64,000 nucleotides of DNA, taken from positions 1-64,000 of the forward strand of contig JAWLCP010000001.1 of NCBI GenBank assembly GCA_041687115.1, written 5' to 3'. Position numbers and translations under genes: made by a program. This stretch comes from SKLM01 sp041687115 (GTDB lineage: Bacteria > Chloroflexota > Anaerolineae > B4-G1). The notes under the pieces are model-generated. The model did not search any database, had not been told where the DNA came from, and worked only from the letters and a program-made list of their open reading frames with translations. This document shows, in pieces, positions 9,181 to 17,784 of this stretch. Numbering within the stretch: the stretch's first letter is position 1; each line of letters begins with the position of its first letter.

Positions 9181-11531
9181 TGAGCCGTCAGAGACGCGAC
9201 GTTCGAGTGGAAGGCCGAACGACACCAGCCCGGACCTCTGCCGGTTCGCCGAGTGGTGGACGTTGGTCACTCCGACCACATCACGGGGCTCTGATCCTTG
9301 TCTGCATGTTTGTTCTGCTGGGCGTGATCTACAGCCTGGCGACGCCTGTCCTGGAGGCCTCCGACGAGTTCAAGCATTATCCCTACGTCCAGTACGTGCA
9401 AAACCATCACGAGCTACCCGTACTCGACCCAGACCTCTGCCGGGAGTCTCCCGACGCGTGCCCGTGGCTGCAGGATGGGGGTCAGCCACCGGCTTACTAC
9501 GCTCTCATGGCGGTTGCCACGTCCTGGATAGACACGTCCGACCTCTCCAGTCTGCTTTGGAGGAACAAGCACGCCTTCATTGGCAATCCAAGTCAGGTCT
9601 GCAACAAGAATCTGATCATTCATCGGCCCGAGCAGGAACAGTTTCCTTGGTCCGGCTCCGTCTTGGCCATTCACCTGATCCGTTTTCTGACCCTATCGTT
9701 TGGGGCAGGGACGGCAATTGTGACCTATCTGCTGTCTCGTGATCTCTTTCCGGGACGACCTGCGTTGGCCTTGGGAGCGATGGCCTTGACGGCCCTTAAT
9801 CCAATGCTTCTGTTCGTAAGCGCGTCCGTCAACAACGATGCCATGGCTGCGTTTGTCGGGAGTCTTGGTCTTCTCCTCGTGGTCAGGATCCCGAAGCTCA
9901 GATCTCGCAAACGCCCCAACGAGCAGTGGTCGTGGAGTCTGGTGTTGCTGGGAGCTGTGGTTGGATTGGGAGTGCTAACCAAGTTGAGCCTGCTCGCCCT
10001 CCTGCCGATGGCGCTGCTTGTGATCGCCGTGTGCACCTGGCGTGAGTACGCTCACCTGTCCCGGTCTCGGTACCTCCAATTGGTCATTCGAGACTGGTCA
10101 TGGGTCATTGTGCCGGCCCTGATGGTCAGTGCGTGGTGGTTCTTGCGCAACTGGCGTCTATACGGCGATCCGACGGGGCTCAATGTTTTCGTTGCCGTCC
10201 AGGGTCGGCGGGCATCGCCGCCCACGCTCGCTGATTGGCTCGGCGAGTTCGGCACATTCCGATGGACGTACTGGGGGCTGTTTGGGGGGGTAAACGTGAT
10301 GGCTCCCCGGGCTGTCTACTGGTTCTTCGATCTGCTTTCGTCGGCTGGGCTGGTTGGCTTCGTGATGTGGATGGCTCGACGGTCGAAATCACTTATCGGA
10401 CCTCGTGAGTTTCGAGTTCTCATTCCCCTGCTCTGGGCTGGAGTTCTCTTTGTCTCCGTCTTACGCTGGACCTGGATCTCTCCTGCTTTCCAGGGACGCC
10501 TGGTCTTCCCGGCGATGGCCGGTGTCAGTGTGCTGATGATGTTGGGTCTGCGCCAGTGGATACCTGAGCAACACAGATCCCGATTGAGTTGGGGCTTGGC
10601 GCTGAGCCTCCTCGTTGTCGCTGGTTTGCTTCCCTTTGTGGTGATTAGACCTGCGTACGCACGGCCAAGAGCCCTGACGCTCGCCCAGGTGCCCGAGGAG
10701 GCTCGTGTGGAACCAGTATCGGTCGGAGGAGGTACACGGATCGTGGGCTGGGAGTTTGAAGAGCACGCTGTGCGCCCGGGGGAGGGCAACAGGCACGTTG
10801 ACGTTGCGGTCTACTGGCAGGCGGTAGCACCCGACGGGGGTGATTACATCAGCTTCGCCCGCCTACTGGGCCGTGCGCACGAGTTGGCAGGCGAGATCAA
10901 CCGCCATCCCGCGTGCGGAATGGTGCCTACCAGACTGTGGCAAGCCGGTCAAGTATGGCGTGATCCCTATCGCATCCCTGTGGCGGAGGATGCTGTCGCA
11001 CCGAGCCGGTTGCGTGTCGAGGTCGGCCTGTACGATCCTCGCGCAGATGAGACCCTGGGCGTGGTGCGGGTCGGGGAGGCCAAACTGGCTCCGCCAAAAT
11101 CGCCCCCTGACATCGAACATCCTCTTAGCGTGGAACTGGCCGATGGTATCTCGTTCCGGGGATATGACCTCGTACCGACAGATGTGGAATCCGGCGACAC
11201 CGTCACCGTGACCCTGCACTGGGAGGCCAGAGAAGCTCCCTCGGGGGACTACCAGGTCTTCGTTCACCTGCTTGGGGGTCATCCCGAACCTGTCGCCCAG
11301 GGCGACGGACCTCCGCTGCTGGGCGACTATCCAACGTCGATGTGGGCGGCTGGGGAGACGGTTGCCGACCCGCATCTACTGTCGGTGCCACATGATCTCT
11401 CGGCGGGCGAATATCGCCTCTTGGTCGGCATGTACGACCTGGAGACCATGAACCGGCTTCCGCGTATGGATGGTGGCACGGCCGGCATCGAGATTCCTGC
11501 CGCCGTGACGATCAACGTATCTGAGAACTAG
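9177..11531 (+). CDS. DUF2142-type GT-C membrane protein with two beta-sandwich tails
   Basis: A 784-residue paralogue. It has a longer, Arg-rich cytoplasmic N-terminus (about 35 residues) before the first helix, then LEASDEFKHYPY, QPPAYYALM, the CNKNLIIHRPEQEQFPW loop and NPMLLF..SVNNDAMAAF. Tail repeats start near residues 518 and 657; the second carries YPTSMWAAGE and VGMYDLETMNRLP. It ends the overlapping string; the next gene, a polymerase, begins 4 bases after its stop. A start further in is possible, but the ATGA overlap favours the listed one. The N-terminal extension is absent from the sister proteins. Confidence 0.82.
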   Translation: MMSRQRRDVRVEGRTTPARTSAGSPSGGRWSLRPHHGALILVCMFVLLGVIYSLATPVLEASDEFKHYPYVQYVQNHHELPVLDPDLCRESPDACPWLQDGGQPPAYYALMAVATSWIDTSDLSSLLWRNKHAFIGNPSQVCNKNLIIHRPEQEQFPWSGSVLAIHLIRFLTLSFGAGTAIVTYLLSRDLFPGRPALALGAMALTALNPMLLFVSASVNNDAMAAFVGSLGLLLVVRIPKLRSRKRPNEQWSWSLVLLGAVVGLGVLTKLSLLALLPMALLVIAVCTWREYAHLSRSRYLQLVIRDWSWVIVPALMVSAWWFLRNWRLYGDPTGLNVFVAVQGRRASPPTLADWLGEFGTFRWTYWGLFGGVNVMAPRAVYWFFDLLSSAGLVGFVMWMARRSKSLIGPREFRVLIPLLWAGVLFVSVLRWTWISPAFQGRLVFPAMAGVSVLMMLGLRQWIPEQHRSRLSWGLALSLLVVAGLLPFVVIRPAYARPRALTLAQVPEEARVEPVSVGGGTRIVGWEFEEHAVRPGEGNRHVDVAVYWQAVAPDGGDYISFARLLGRAHELAGEINRHPACGMVPTRLWQAGQVWRDPYRIPVAEDAVAPSRLRVEVGLYDPRADETLGVVRVGEAKLAPPKSPPDIEHPLSVELADGISFRGYDLVPTDVESGDTVTVTLHWEAREAPSGDYQVFVHLLGGHPEPVAQGDGPPLLGDYPTSMWAAGETVADPHLLSVPHDLSAGEYRLLVGMYDLETMNRLPRMDGGTAGIEIPAAVTINVSEN

Positions 11532-11535
11532 TCCT

Positions 11536-13008
11536 ATGACATCTCACGATTGGCTCTATCGTATCTTCGTCTCCCGCCGCCCTTGGCTCTCTGCGGCGGT
11601 CACACTGATGCTCTGCGCGGCGTTGGCGGTTGGGGCCGGCTACCTGCTGGCGGAGTGTGGCCCGCTGGTCGCTGCAGCCGGGATGGCGGTGCTGTTTGTG
11701 GGCCTATGGATGCTGCGTGACATCGAGGTTGCATATTGGTCCGTCATCGGCATTGTCTGTCTTCTCCCCTTCGCTTCATTCCCTTTTGACATCGGCTTCA
11801 CTCCCACGTTCCTCGATGCTGCGTTGGCGGCTCTGTATCTCGTCTGGTTGCTCCGGGTCGCCAGTGACGCTCAATCCGGGTTCGTCGCCACGCCGTTAGG
11901 GCTGCCTGTCGTCGTGTTCATGCTCTTGGCAGTGGGGACCTTTGTGTTCGGGTTGGCACACGTACCTCTGGCCCTGGGATTCCTCCAGTATTACGTGCGA
12001 CACTTCGGGGAGGTGATGCTGAGCGTCGCTCTCTTCTTCCTCGTGGTCAATACTGTGCGGGACGACGAGCGATTGCGGCGCATCGTGCGGGCGCTGATTC
12101 TGGGGGGCTTTGGTGCCGCCGCCCTGGGCACCGTCCTCTACGTCATCGCCGACCAAGCCTCGCCGGATTTGGTCATTCGTGCGCTCTCTGCGCTTGGACG
12201 GTTCGGGTATCCCACTGGATCCGGCGTCTTGCGCTACATCCGAGAGAACCCCGAATTGCCCATGCGGGCTACATCCACCTCGGTGGATCCTAATGTTCTG
12301 GGCAGTCTGCTGAACCTGACCGTGGTCATCGGCGTGCCGCAGCTCTTCGCCGACCGGCCCATCGTTCGTCGTCGCTACCTCGTGCCGATGTTGGGCGTGA
12401 TGGCGCTGTGCCTGGGCTTGACGATGAGCCGCGGCTCGATGGTTGGCTTGGGGGTAGCGCTGGTTGTGGTGGCGACGTTGCGCTACCGCAGGCTGTGGAT
12501 GCTCCTCCTAGGCGCGCTGGCGGTCATGCTCTTGCTTCCCCAGACACAGGCACTCGTCATGCACTTCGTTGAGGGGTTTCGCATTCAAGATCTGGCCACT
12601 CAGATGCGTATGGGTGAGTACAAGGATGCGCTTATATTGATCGGGCGTCATCCATTCCTGGGCGTTGGCTTTGCCGGGTCTCCGGATATCGACACCTATA
12701 TCGGAGTGGCCAACGTCTACCTCCTCATTGCTGAACAGATGGGCTTGATCGGCCTGACCAGTTTCTTGGTTGTGATGGGTGTGCTGTTGGTCCGGTTCTG
12801 GCGCACTCGGGACGTGGCAGCGAGGACCGACCTGGAACCGTTGTGGTGGGGGCTGCACGCGGGCATCATCGGGGCGTTGGTGGGCGGTGTCTTCGATCAC
12901 TACTTCTTCAATCTCGATTTCCACCACTCAGTCACGCTGTTCTGGCTGGTCGTGGGATTGGCGACAGCGGCGACGGAACTCGTCCATACACAAGCCAGAA
13001 ACCCCTAG
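11536..13008 (+). CDS. O-antigen ligase/polymerase-like membrane protein
   Basis: A 490-residue polytopic protein with about eleven hydrophobic segments. TMSRGSMVGLG followed by IGRHPFLGVGFAG is the signature pair of the Wzy/WaaL O-antigen ligase family, with the large extracytoplasmic loop between. These proteins join or polymerise lipid-linked glycans outside the cytoplasmic membrane. It begins 4 bases after the DUF2142/GT39 string and has no strong Shine-Dalgarno of its own, so it is probably co-translated with it. This supports reading the whole block as a polysaccharide or glycoprotein assembly locus. Ligase and polymerase cannot be told apart here. Confidence 0.85.
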   Translation: MTSHDWLYRIFVSRRPWLSAAVTLMLCAALAVGAGYLLAECGPLVAAAGMAVLFVGLWMLRDIEVAYWSVIGIVCLLPFASFPFDIGFTPTFLDAALAALYLVWLLRVASDAQSGFVATPLGLPVVVFMLLAVGTFVFGLAHVPLALGFLQYYVRHFGEVMLSVALFFLVVNTVRDDERLRRIVRALILGGFGAAALGTVLYVIADQASPDLVIRALSALGRFGYPTGSGVLRYIRENPELPMRATSTSVDPNVLGSLLNLTVVIGVPQLFADRPIVRRRYLVPMLGVMALCLGLTMSRGSMVGLGVALVVVATLRYRRLWMLLLGALAVMLLLPQTQALVMHFVEGFRIQDLATQMRMGEYKDALILIGRHPFLGVGFAGSPDIDTYIGVANVYLLIAEQMGLIGLTSFLVVMGVLLVRFWRTRDVAARTDLEPLWWGLHAGIIGALVGGVFDHYFFNLDFHHSVTLFWLVVGLATAATELVHTQARNP

Positions 13009-13229
13009 CACCGCCTCCCGGACGTACCGCTGATCGTTGCCCGGCTGGCTTCGCGCTCCCTTGCGATTCCGTCGAAGCGATCCAGTATGCGACGCATTTG
13101 AGTCAGGCGCGGTTCCTGGGGCGAACCCTCCTGTTCATAGGCCGAGGGCGATAGCCCCGGCACCCTCCCCTTGCGAGTCCCGACAGCGTTGGCTGCTTGA
13201 GGCGTTCACTCGCTGCCTTCGTGCATGCG
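13009..13229. other. Intergenic stretch without a recognised gene
   Basis: About 220 bases between the polymerase stop and the promoter of the protease gene. No reading frame with a ribosome site, no tRNA and no clear terminator hairpin was seen. Confidence 0.5.
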
Positions 13230-13238
13230 TGTTATAAT
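13230..13238 (+). promoter_or_regulatory. Extended -10 promoter element TGTTATAAT
   Basis: TGTTATAAT lies about 80 bases before the TTG start of the site-2 protease gene. No good -35 hexamer is present at 16-18 bases, as expected for an extended -10 promoter. The identical 9-mer stands before the coiled-coil gene (20510) and the MEMO gene (25451). Confidence 0.6.
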
Positions 13239-13317
13239 CAATTTCATATTAACGCGACGGTGTTACCAGGGGTTGACGGCCTGGTCATACCCGTACGACT
13301 AGAAGAGGTGCACAGTT

Positions 13318-13956
13318 TTGCTCGGGAATCTCTTTGATCCAAACCGGCTTGTTACGCTGGGTATCCTTTTCCTGACCAGCATGCCCTTTCACGAGTGGGC
13401 CCATGCCTGGGCGGCCCTTCAGCTGGGCGATGATACCGCTGCTCGGCGCGGGCGGCTGACCCTTAGTCCCCTGGCGCATCTGGATCCAATAGGCACCTTC
13501 TCGCTGGTGCTTTTCGGCTTTGGATGGGGTAAGCCGGTCCCGGTGAGTCCGTATCGTCTGCGTGGGGACATGCGCCGCAGCTATGCGCTGGTGAGCATTG
13601 CCGGCCCCCTCTCTAACCTGATGCTCGCGATGCTGGCGGCGATTCCGTTTCGGCTTGGCTGGTTGGGCTTCTACGGTGGTTCTTCGATCATCAGTCTTCA
13701 GGACATCCTGATGCGATTTATCACCATCAATCTGGCTTTGATGCTCTTCAATCTGATTCCCTTTCCGCCGCTTGATGGCTCTCGGGTTCTGGCTTGGCTC
13801 CTGCCGCGTCGATGGGCTGCGAAGTTCGAGCAACTGGAACAGTATGGTGGGCCGGGCCTGATGTTGGTCCTGTATCTTCTGTCCAGACTGGGCATCATTG
13901 GAGCGGTGATGAACCCACTGATGAGCTTCATGTTCCGAGCGCTGCTCGTCTACTGA
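13318..13956 (+). CDS. Site-2-type metalloprotease, family M50
   Basis: A 212-residue integral membrane zinc protease. HEWAH (His25-Glu26-His29) lies in the first membrane helix and is the HExxH metal site. NLIPFPPLDGSRVL, about 115 residues later, supplies the third ligand region (PLDG in place of the usual NPDG). The protein is the short form lacking PDZ or CBS domains. In this family it would cut a transmembrane substrate inside the membrane; the substrate is unknown. The start is TTG, supported by AGAAGAGGTG 7-8 bases upstream. Its stop overlaps the next start by one base (TGATG), so it is probably co-translated with the HD protein. Confidence 0.85.
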   Translation: MLGNLFDPNRLVTLGILFLTSMPFHEWAHAWAALQLGDDTAARRGRLTLSPLAHLDPIGTFSLVLFGFGWGKPVPVSPYRLRGDMRRSYALVSIAGPLSNLMLAMLAAIPFRLGWLGFYGGSSIISLQDILMRFITINLALMLFNLIPFPPLDGSRVLAWLLPRRWAAKFEQLEQYGGPGLMLVLYLLSRLGIIGAVMNPLMSFMFRALLVY

Positions 13957-14492
13957 TGCCCGGTACGGTGATGCCTGTTTGGTATCGGGTTGAGCAGTTC
14001 GTGCGCGCACTGACGGCCGAACGCGCGATCTCGGAAGAGGGGCTTGCGGAAGTGGAGAGGGTCCTGTGTCCGGGAGCGTGGGCACTCTTCGTCCGACAGG
14101 CCCCGCAGGATCAGCGCCATGCCTTGGCTGTGTACGAGACATTGTGCAGGCAAGGCCACACGAGCAAGGATCTATTGGCGGCAGCGTTGCTGCATGACGT
14201 GGGCAAGGCTGCGGCTCAGCTGGGACCGTGGCAGCGAGGCGCGCTCGTGCTAGCGGAACGCATCTCGCCACGCTTCCTGGACCTTATTGCCGACGGTCCA
14301 CCCCAGGACTGGCGGCGGTCGGTCGCGCACTACGCCAGCCATGCCGAAATCGGTGCCCGCTGGGCGGAAGAGGTGGGATGCTCACCTATCACCGTCGAGC
14401 TCATCCGTCGCCATGAGGAGCAACTGGGGGCGTGTCGGAGGAGAGAAGATCGATTGCTCGCGGCCCTTCAGGCCGCGGACCGTGTGAACTGA
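13956..14492 (+). CDS. HD-domain phosphohydrolase
   Basis: A 178-residue soluble protein. ALLHDVGK (His80-Asp81) is the HD metal motif, with an upstream H and a downstream HYASHAEIG and RRHEE supplying the other expected ligands. Proteins of this size act on nucleotides or other phosphate esters; the substrate is unknown. The ATG at 13956 shares a base with the protease stop codon. A frame extending back to 13794 lies inside the protease gene and is not needed. Confidence 0.8.
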   Translation: MPGTVMPVWYRVEQFVRALTAERAISEEGLAEVERVLCPGAWALFVRQAPQDQRHALAVYETLCRQGHTSKDLLAAALLHDVGKAAAQLGPWQRGALVLAERISPRFLDLIADGPPQDWRRSVAHYASHAEIGARWAEEVGCSPITVELIRRHEEQLGACRRREDRLLAALQAADRVN

Positions 14493-14574
14493 AGGCCCAG
14501 GACGTAATCGTATTCTGCATATGATAGGATAGCGCTTCACGCGTAACGTCCGCGATTATTGGAGAGGTGTTGCT

Positions 14575-15588
14575 ATGAGTTCTAATCGAGTGGCAGTCAT
14601 CGGCATTGACCCTATCAGTGCCTCGATCGCTCTTGCGCTCCAGGAGCATGAAGAGTCCATTCAGGTCATTGGCTACGATGCGGACCGTGCTATTGCCGAC
14701 TTGGCGCGAGCACGGGGGATCCTTGATGAGGTGAGCCGCGAGCCGGGACTGGCCTGCGAAGGTGCCAGCCTGGTCATTGTGGCGGAGCCAGTGGCTAACA
14801 TTGAGGGAGCATTCGCTGCTATAGCACCGCATCTGGGGGAGGGAACCGTCGTCACCGACACCGCGCGTCTCAAGGCTCCGGTGCTGCGCTGGGCCGAGAG
14901 CCTCCTCCCCGAGCATGTTTCTTTTGTGGGTGGTCATCTCATCCCGAACCCGGCGATCGTTGGGACGCGGTCCTTGGAGGCTCTGGAAGATGCGAGTGCA
15001 GACTTGCTGAGGGAAGCGCTTTACTGCTTCAGCGCTTCCTCCAATGCCTCGGGCGCCGCGATCGACGTGTGCACCTGGCTCGCCTACGCACTTGGCGCGC
15101 ACCCCTTCTTCATCGACGTTACTGAGCACGACGGCCTGCAGGCTGGCGTCGATGGGCTGGTGGATGTGCTGACCATCGCATTGATGCGAGCCACTGTCGA
15201 CACGCCCGGCTGGGAAGAGATGCGCAAGTTCGCAGGTCGTCGGTTTGCAGTTGCTACGGAGGCGGCCGAAGGGGTCTCCAGGCGCCATCCATTGCTGTTT
15301 CTCAATCGGGAGAACGTTCTGCATCGGCTCGATGCGCTCATAGAGGAGTTGATGTATCTGCGCAATGTGCTGTGCCAGGCTGACGAAGAGACGTTGGCGG
15401 AGACAACTGCGGCGGCTGCCGAGAATCGATCGCGCTGGATGAAAGAGCGGCAACAGGGAATGTGGGTTGAGAAAGGGACCTATGACACGCGGGACGTACC
15501 CGGTGCTGCTCAGCAGCTGGGGCGTATGATCTTCGGGAACCTCGCGTCACGCTTCAAAGGGGCGCCCCCCGAGTCGGAGAAAGAGTAG
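14575..15588 (+). CDS. Prephenate dehydrogenase-like (TyrA family) protein, altered nucleotide loop
   Basis: A 337-residue protein with TyrA architecture: a Rossmann-like N-terminus, VTDTARLK matching the family VTDxxSxK, GGHLIPNP matching GGHPMAGS, then an all-helical dimerisation half. The glycine loop expected as GLGLIG reads GIDPIS, so two of the three glycines that hold the NAD(P) phosphate are gone. True TyrA makes 4-hydroxyphenylpyruvate for tyrosine; whether this protein can is doubtful. GGAGAGG lies just upstream of the ATG. No other aromatic-pathway gene is near; the neighbours are a phosphohydrolase and a glycosyltransferase. It could be a divergent dehydrogenase acting on another substrate. 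Confidence 0.65.
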   Translation: MSSNRVAVIGIDPISASIALALQEHEESIQVIGYDADRAIADLARARGILDEVSREPGLACEGASLVIVAEPVANIEGAFAAIAPHLGEGTVVTDTARLKAPVLRWAESLLPEHVSFVGGHLIPNPAIVGTRSLEALEDASADLLREALYCFSASSNASGAAIDVCTWLAYALGAHPFFIDVTEHDGLQAGVDGLVDVLTIALMRATVDTPGWEEMRKFAGRRFAVATEAAEGVSRRHPLLFLNRENVLHRLDALIEELMYLRNVLCQADEETLAETTAAAAENRSRWMKERQQGMWVEKGTYDTRDVPGAAQQLGRMIFGNLASRFKGAPPESEKE

Positions 15589-15620
15589 CACCGTAGATCA
15601 GTTTTGTCACTTGAGACACC

Positions 15621-16820
15621 TTGCCCAGGTCATACCGCATCCTGATGGTCGCTCCCACATCCTTCTTCTTGGATTATGGTTGCCATGTGCGGATTCTGGA
15701 AGAGGCGCGAGCGCTTCAGCGGCTGGGGCACCACGTAACCATCCTGACCTACTACCTGGGGCGCGACCTGCCCGATCTGGAGATCATCCGGACGAGGCCG
15801 ACCCCTTGGCGCGCCGACTACGAGGTTGGCTCCTCGCTGCATAAGATCGCCTTCGATCTCTTTCTGTCGTGGACTGGTGTCAAGACGGTGCTGAACCGTC
15901 GCTTTGACCTAATCCATGGTCATCTTCACGAGGGCGCGCTGATCGGCTACGTGCTGAGCCGGGTCAAGGGATTGCCGCTGGTGGCCGATTTTCAGGGAAG
16001 CATGACTAGTGAGATGGTCGATCACCGCTTCCTCGATCCAGATCAGCTGTGGTATCGTTGGCTGCGGCTCTTGGAACGCCGCATCACTCATCTGCCTGAT
16101 GCCATTGTCACCAGTACGCAGATAACGGCTGTTCTGTTGGAGCAGGACTTCGACTGCTCCAGCGGTTGCGTCCATCCCGTGCCAGACTCCGTCAGCCTGG
16201 ATTTCTTTCGACCTGATGTGTTGGGTCCGGAAGCAGTGGCGGAACGCCGTGCAGCGCTGGGTGTCCCGATCGACTCCCCGGTCATAGCCTACCTGGGGCT
16301 CTTGGCTGATTACCAGGGCACCCCGCACCTCCTGCGGGCCGCACACCTGCTCAAACAGCGGAAGGTGGCAGCCCATTTCCTGGTCATGGGTTTCCCCAGT
16401 GTGGAACAGTACCGGCGGATGGCTGTGGATCTGGGAGTGGGCGACCGAGTGACGTTCACCGGCAAGGTGCCGTACGAGCAAGCCCCGGCCAATCTGGCAT
16501 TGGCTGATATTGCGGTGGCGCCCAAGTTGTCGGCCACCGAGGGAGCAGGCAAGATCCTGAACTACATGGCGATGGAGCTGCCGACCGTCGCCTTTGACAC
16601 GCCGGTTAGTCGAGAGTACCTGGGGTCGCTTGGTGTTTACGCCTCCCCAAGCGGCGATCCAGCGGCTCTGGCCGATGCCATTGCCGGTCTGCTGGAGGCC
16701 CCGGACCGGTGTCGCCAGATTGGACGGAGACTCCGTGAACGTGCCGGTCGACACTTCTCGTGGGATCGCGCCGGTCGCCATCTACTCAAGATCTACCGGA
16801 CAGTGCTGGAACCAGCGTAG
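15621..16820 (+). CDS. Glycosyltransferase family 4
   Basis: A 399-residue GT-B fold enzyme. The N-terminal strand RILMVAPTS is followed by a long loop and YGCHVRILEEARALQRLGH, then a second Rossmann half with VIAYLGLLADYQG and the donor-site segment EGAGKILNYMAMELPTVAF, whose first Glu is the family's retained acidic residue. It probably adds a sugar from a nucleotide donor to a growing surface glycan at the cytoplasmic face. TTG is taken as start because it keeps the first beta strand intact; the ATG at 15645 would cut into it. A polysaccharide-export permease gene follows 40 bases downstream. Confidence 0.85.
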   Translation: MPRSYRILMVAPTSFFLDYGCHVRILEEARALQRLGHHVTILTYYLGRDLPDLEIIRTRPTPWRADYEVGSSLHKIAFDLFLSWTGVKTVLNRRFDLIHGHLHEGALIGYVLSRVKGLPLVADFQGSMTSEMVDHRFLDPDQLWYRWLRLLERRITHLPDAIVTSTQITAVLLEQDFDCSSGCVHPVPDSVSLDFFRPDVLGPEAVAERRAALGVPIDSPVIAYLGLLADYQGTPHLLRAAHLLKQRKVAAHFLVMGFPSVEQYRRMAVDLGVGDRVTFTGKVPYEQAPANLALADIAVAPKLSATEGAGKILNYMAMELPTVAFDTPVSREYLGSLGVYASPSGDPAALADAIAGLLEAPDRCRQIGRRLRERAGRHFSWDRAGRHLLKIYRTVLEPA

Positions 16821-16860
16821 ATCGGAGCTGGGACTCGCGAAGGAGCTCAGAGGAAATCGA

Positions 16861-17682
16861 ATGTCTATGGGTATACTCTCTCGGCTGCGGGAGCTGTGGC
16901 AGTATCGCGAATTGATTCGCAACCTGGTCGTGCGTGACCTCAAGGTCCGCTATCGGAATTCGGTGCTGGGAATCGTGTGGTCCTGGGCAAATCCGCTGCT
17001 CATGATGCTGGTTTTCACCGCAGTCTTCAATTTTCTCTTTACCCGGTCCAATCTGAACCATTACCATGTCTTCCTGCTGTGCGCCCTTCTGCCCTGGCAG
17101 TTCTTTGCGCAGTCGGTGATCGAGGCAACCAACAGCATTGTGGGGAATGCTCACCTGATCAAGAAGGTCTACTTCCCTCGTGAGGTGCTCCCCATCTCGA
17201 TCATCCTTTCAAACCTGGTCAACTTCGTCATCGCACTGCCCGTCTTCTTCGGTCTTGCGGTCGTTTCCGGCGCTCCGCTCACGCCGTGGGCGCTCTTGTT
17301 GCCGGTGCCTATCCTGGTTCAGGGGATGTTTAGTCTGGGGATCTGCCTGATCCTATCTACCCTCAATGTCTTCTACCGGGATACGAGGATCATACTGAGT
17401 GTAGTGATGCAGGCCTGGTTCTTCTTGACCCCCGTGTTCTATCCCATCACGCAGATTGGACATGAGAAGACCCTTCTTGGCTTCACTTTCGACGCTCAGC
17501 TCTGGCTCCGTCGTTTGAATCCAATGGCCTCGGTGATTGCCTCGTACCGCGATCTGCTCTACTGGGGAACCTATACCGGCATCGATTTCCTACTCCGCAC
17601 TGCTCTCACCTCACTGGTCGTGCTCATGGTTGGTTATGTCGTCTTCCTGCGCTACAGTCCCCGTTTTGGTGAGGAAGTGTAG
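16861..17682 (+). CDS. ABC-2 type polysaccharide export permease (Wzm/TagG-like)
   Basis: A 273-residue protein with six hydrophobic segments. RNLVVRDLKVRYRNSVLGI followed by a WANPL helix, and the LNVFYRDTR segment near the centre, are the standard signature of O-antigen and teichoic-acid export permeases. It forms the membrane channel that flips lipid-linked polymer outward. ATG at 16861 with GAGGAAAT upstream was chosen over a long frame from 16594 that lies inside the glycosyltransferase gene. The partner ATPase (Wzt/TagH) normally follows but is absent here; the next gene is priA. Confidence 0.88.
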   Translation: MSMGILSRLRELWQYRELIRNLVVRDLKVRYRNSVLGIVWSWANPLLMMLVFTAVFNFLFTRSNLNHYHVFLLCALLPWQFFAQSVIEATNSIVGNAHLIKKVYFPREVLPISIILSNLVNFVIALPVFFGLAVVSGAPLTPWALLLPVPILVQGMFSLGICLILSTLNVFYRDTRIILSVVMQAWFFLTPVFYPITQIGHEKTLLGFTFDAQLWLRRLNPMASVIASYRDLLYWGTYTGIDFLLRTALTSLVVLMVGYVVFLRYSPRFGEEV

Positions 17683-17784
17683 CGACGACTTTCCTATCGG
17701 ACGTCCCGTTGCGAGTAAGCTCGGAGAGGCTGCTTCCGGCGGCGGGATGCTGATCGCTGATTGAGCCGAATGGATCAGGTCTAG

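Noticed and set aside
13285..14271. A 328-codon minus-strand frame opposite the protease and HD genes
   Set aside because: It is rich in Arg, Pro, Gln and His, a composition typical of antisense translation of GC-rich genes, and the two plus-strand genes are clear.
14401..15453. A 350-codon minus-strand frame opposite the TyrA-like gene
   Set aside because: The plus-strand gene has family motifs and a ribosome site; the antisense frame has neither.
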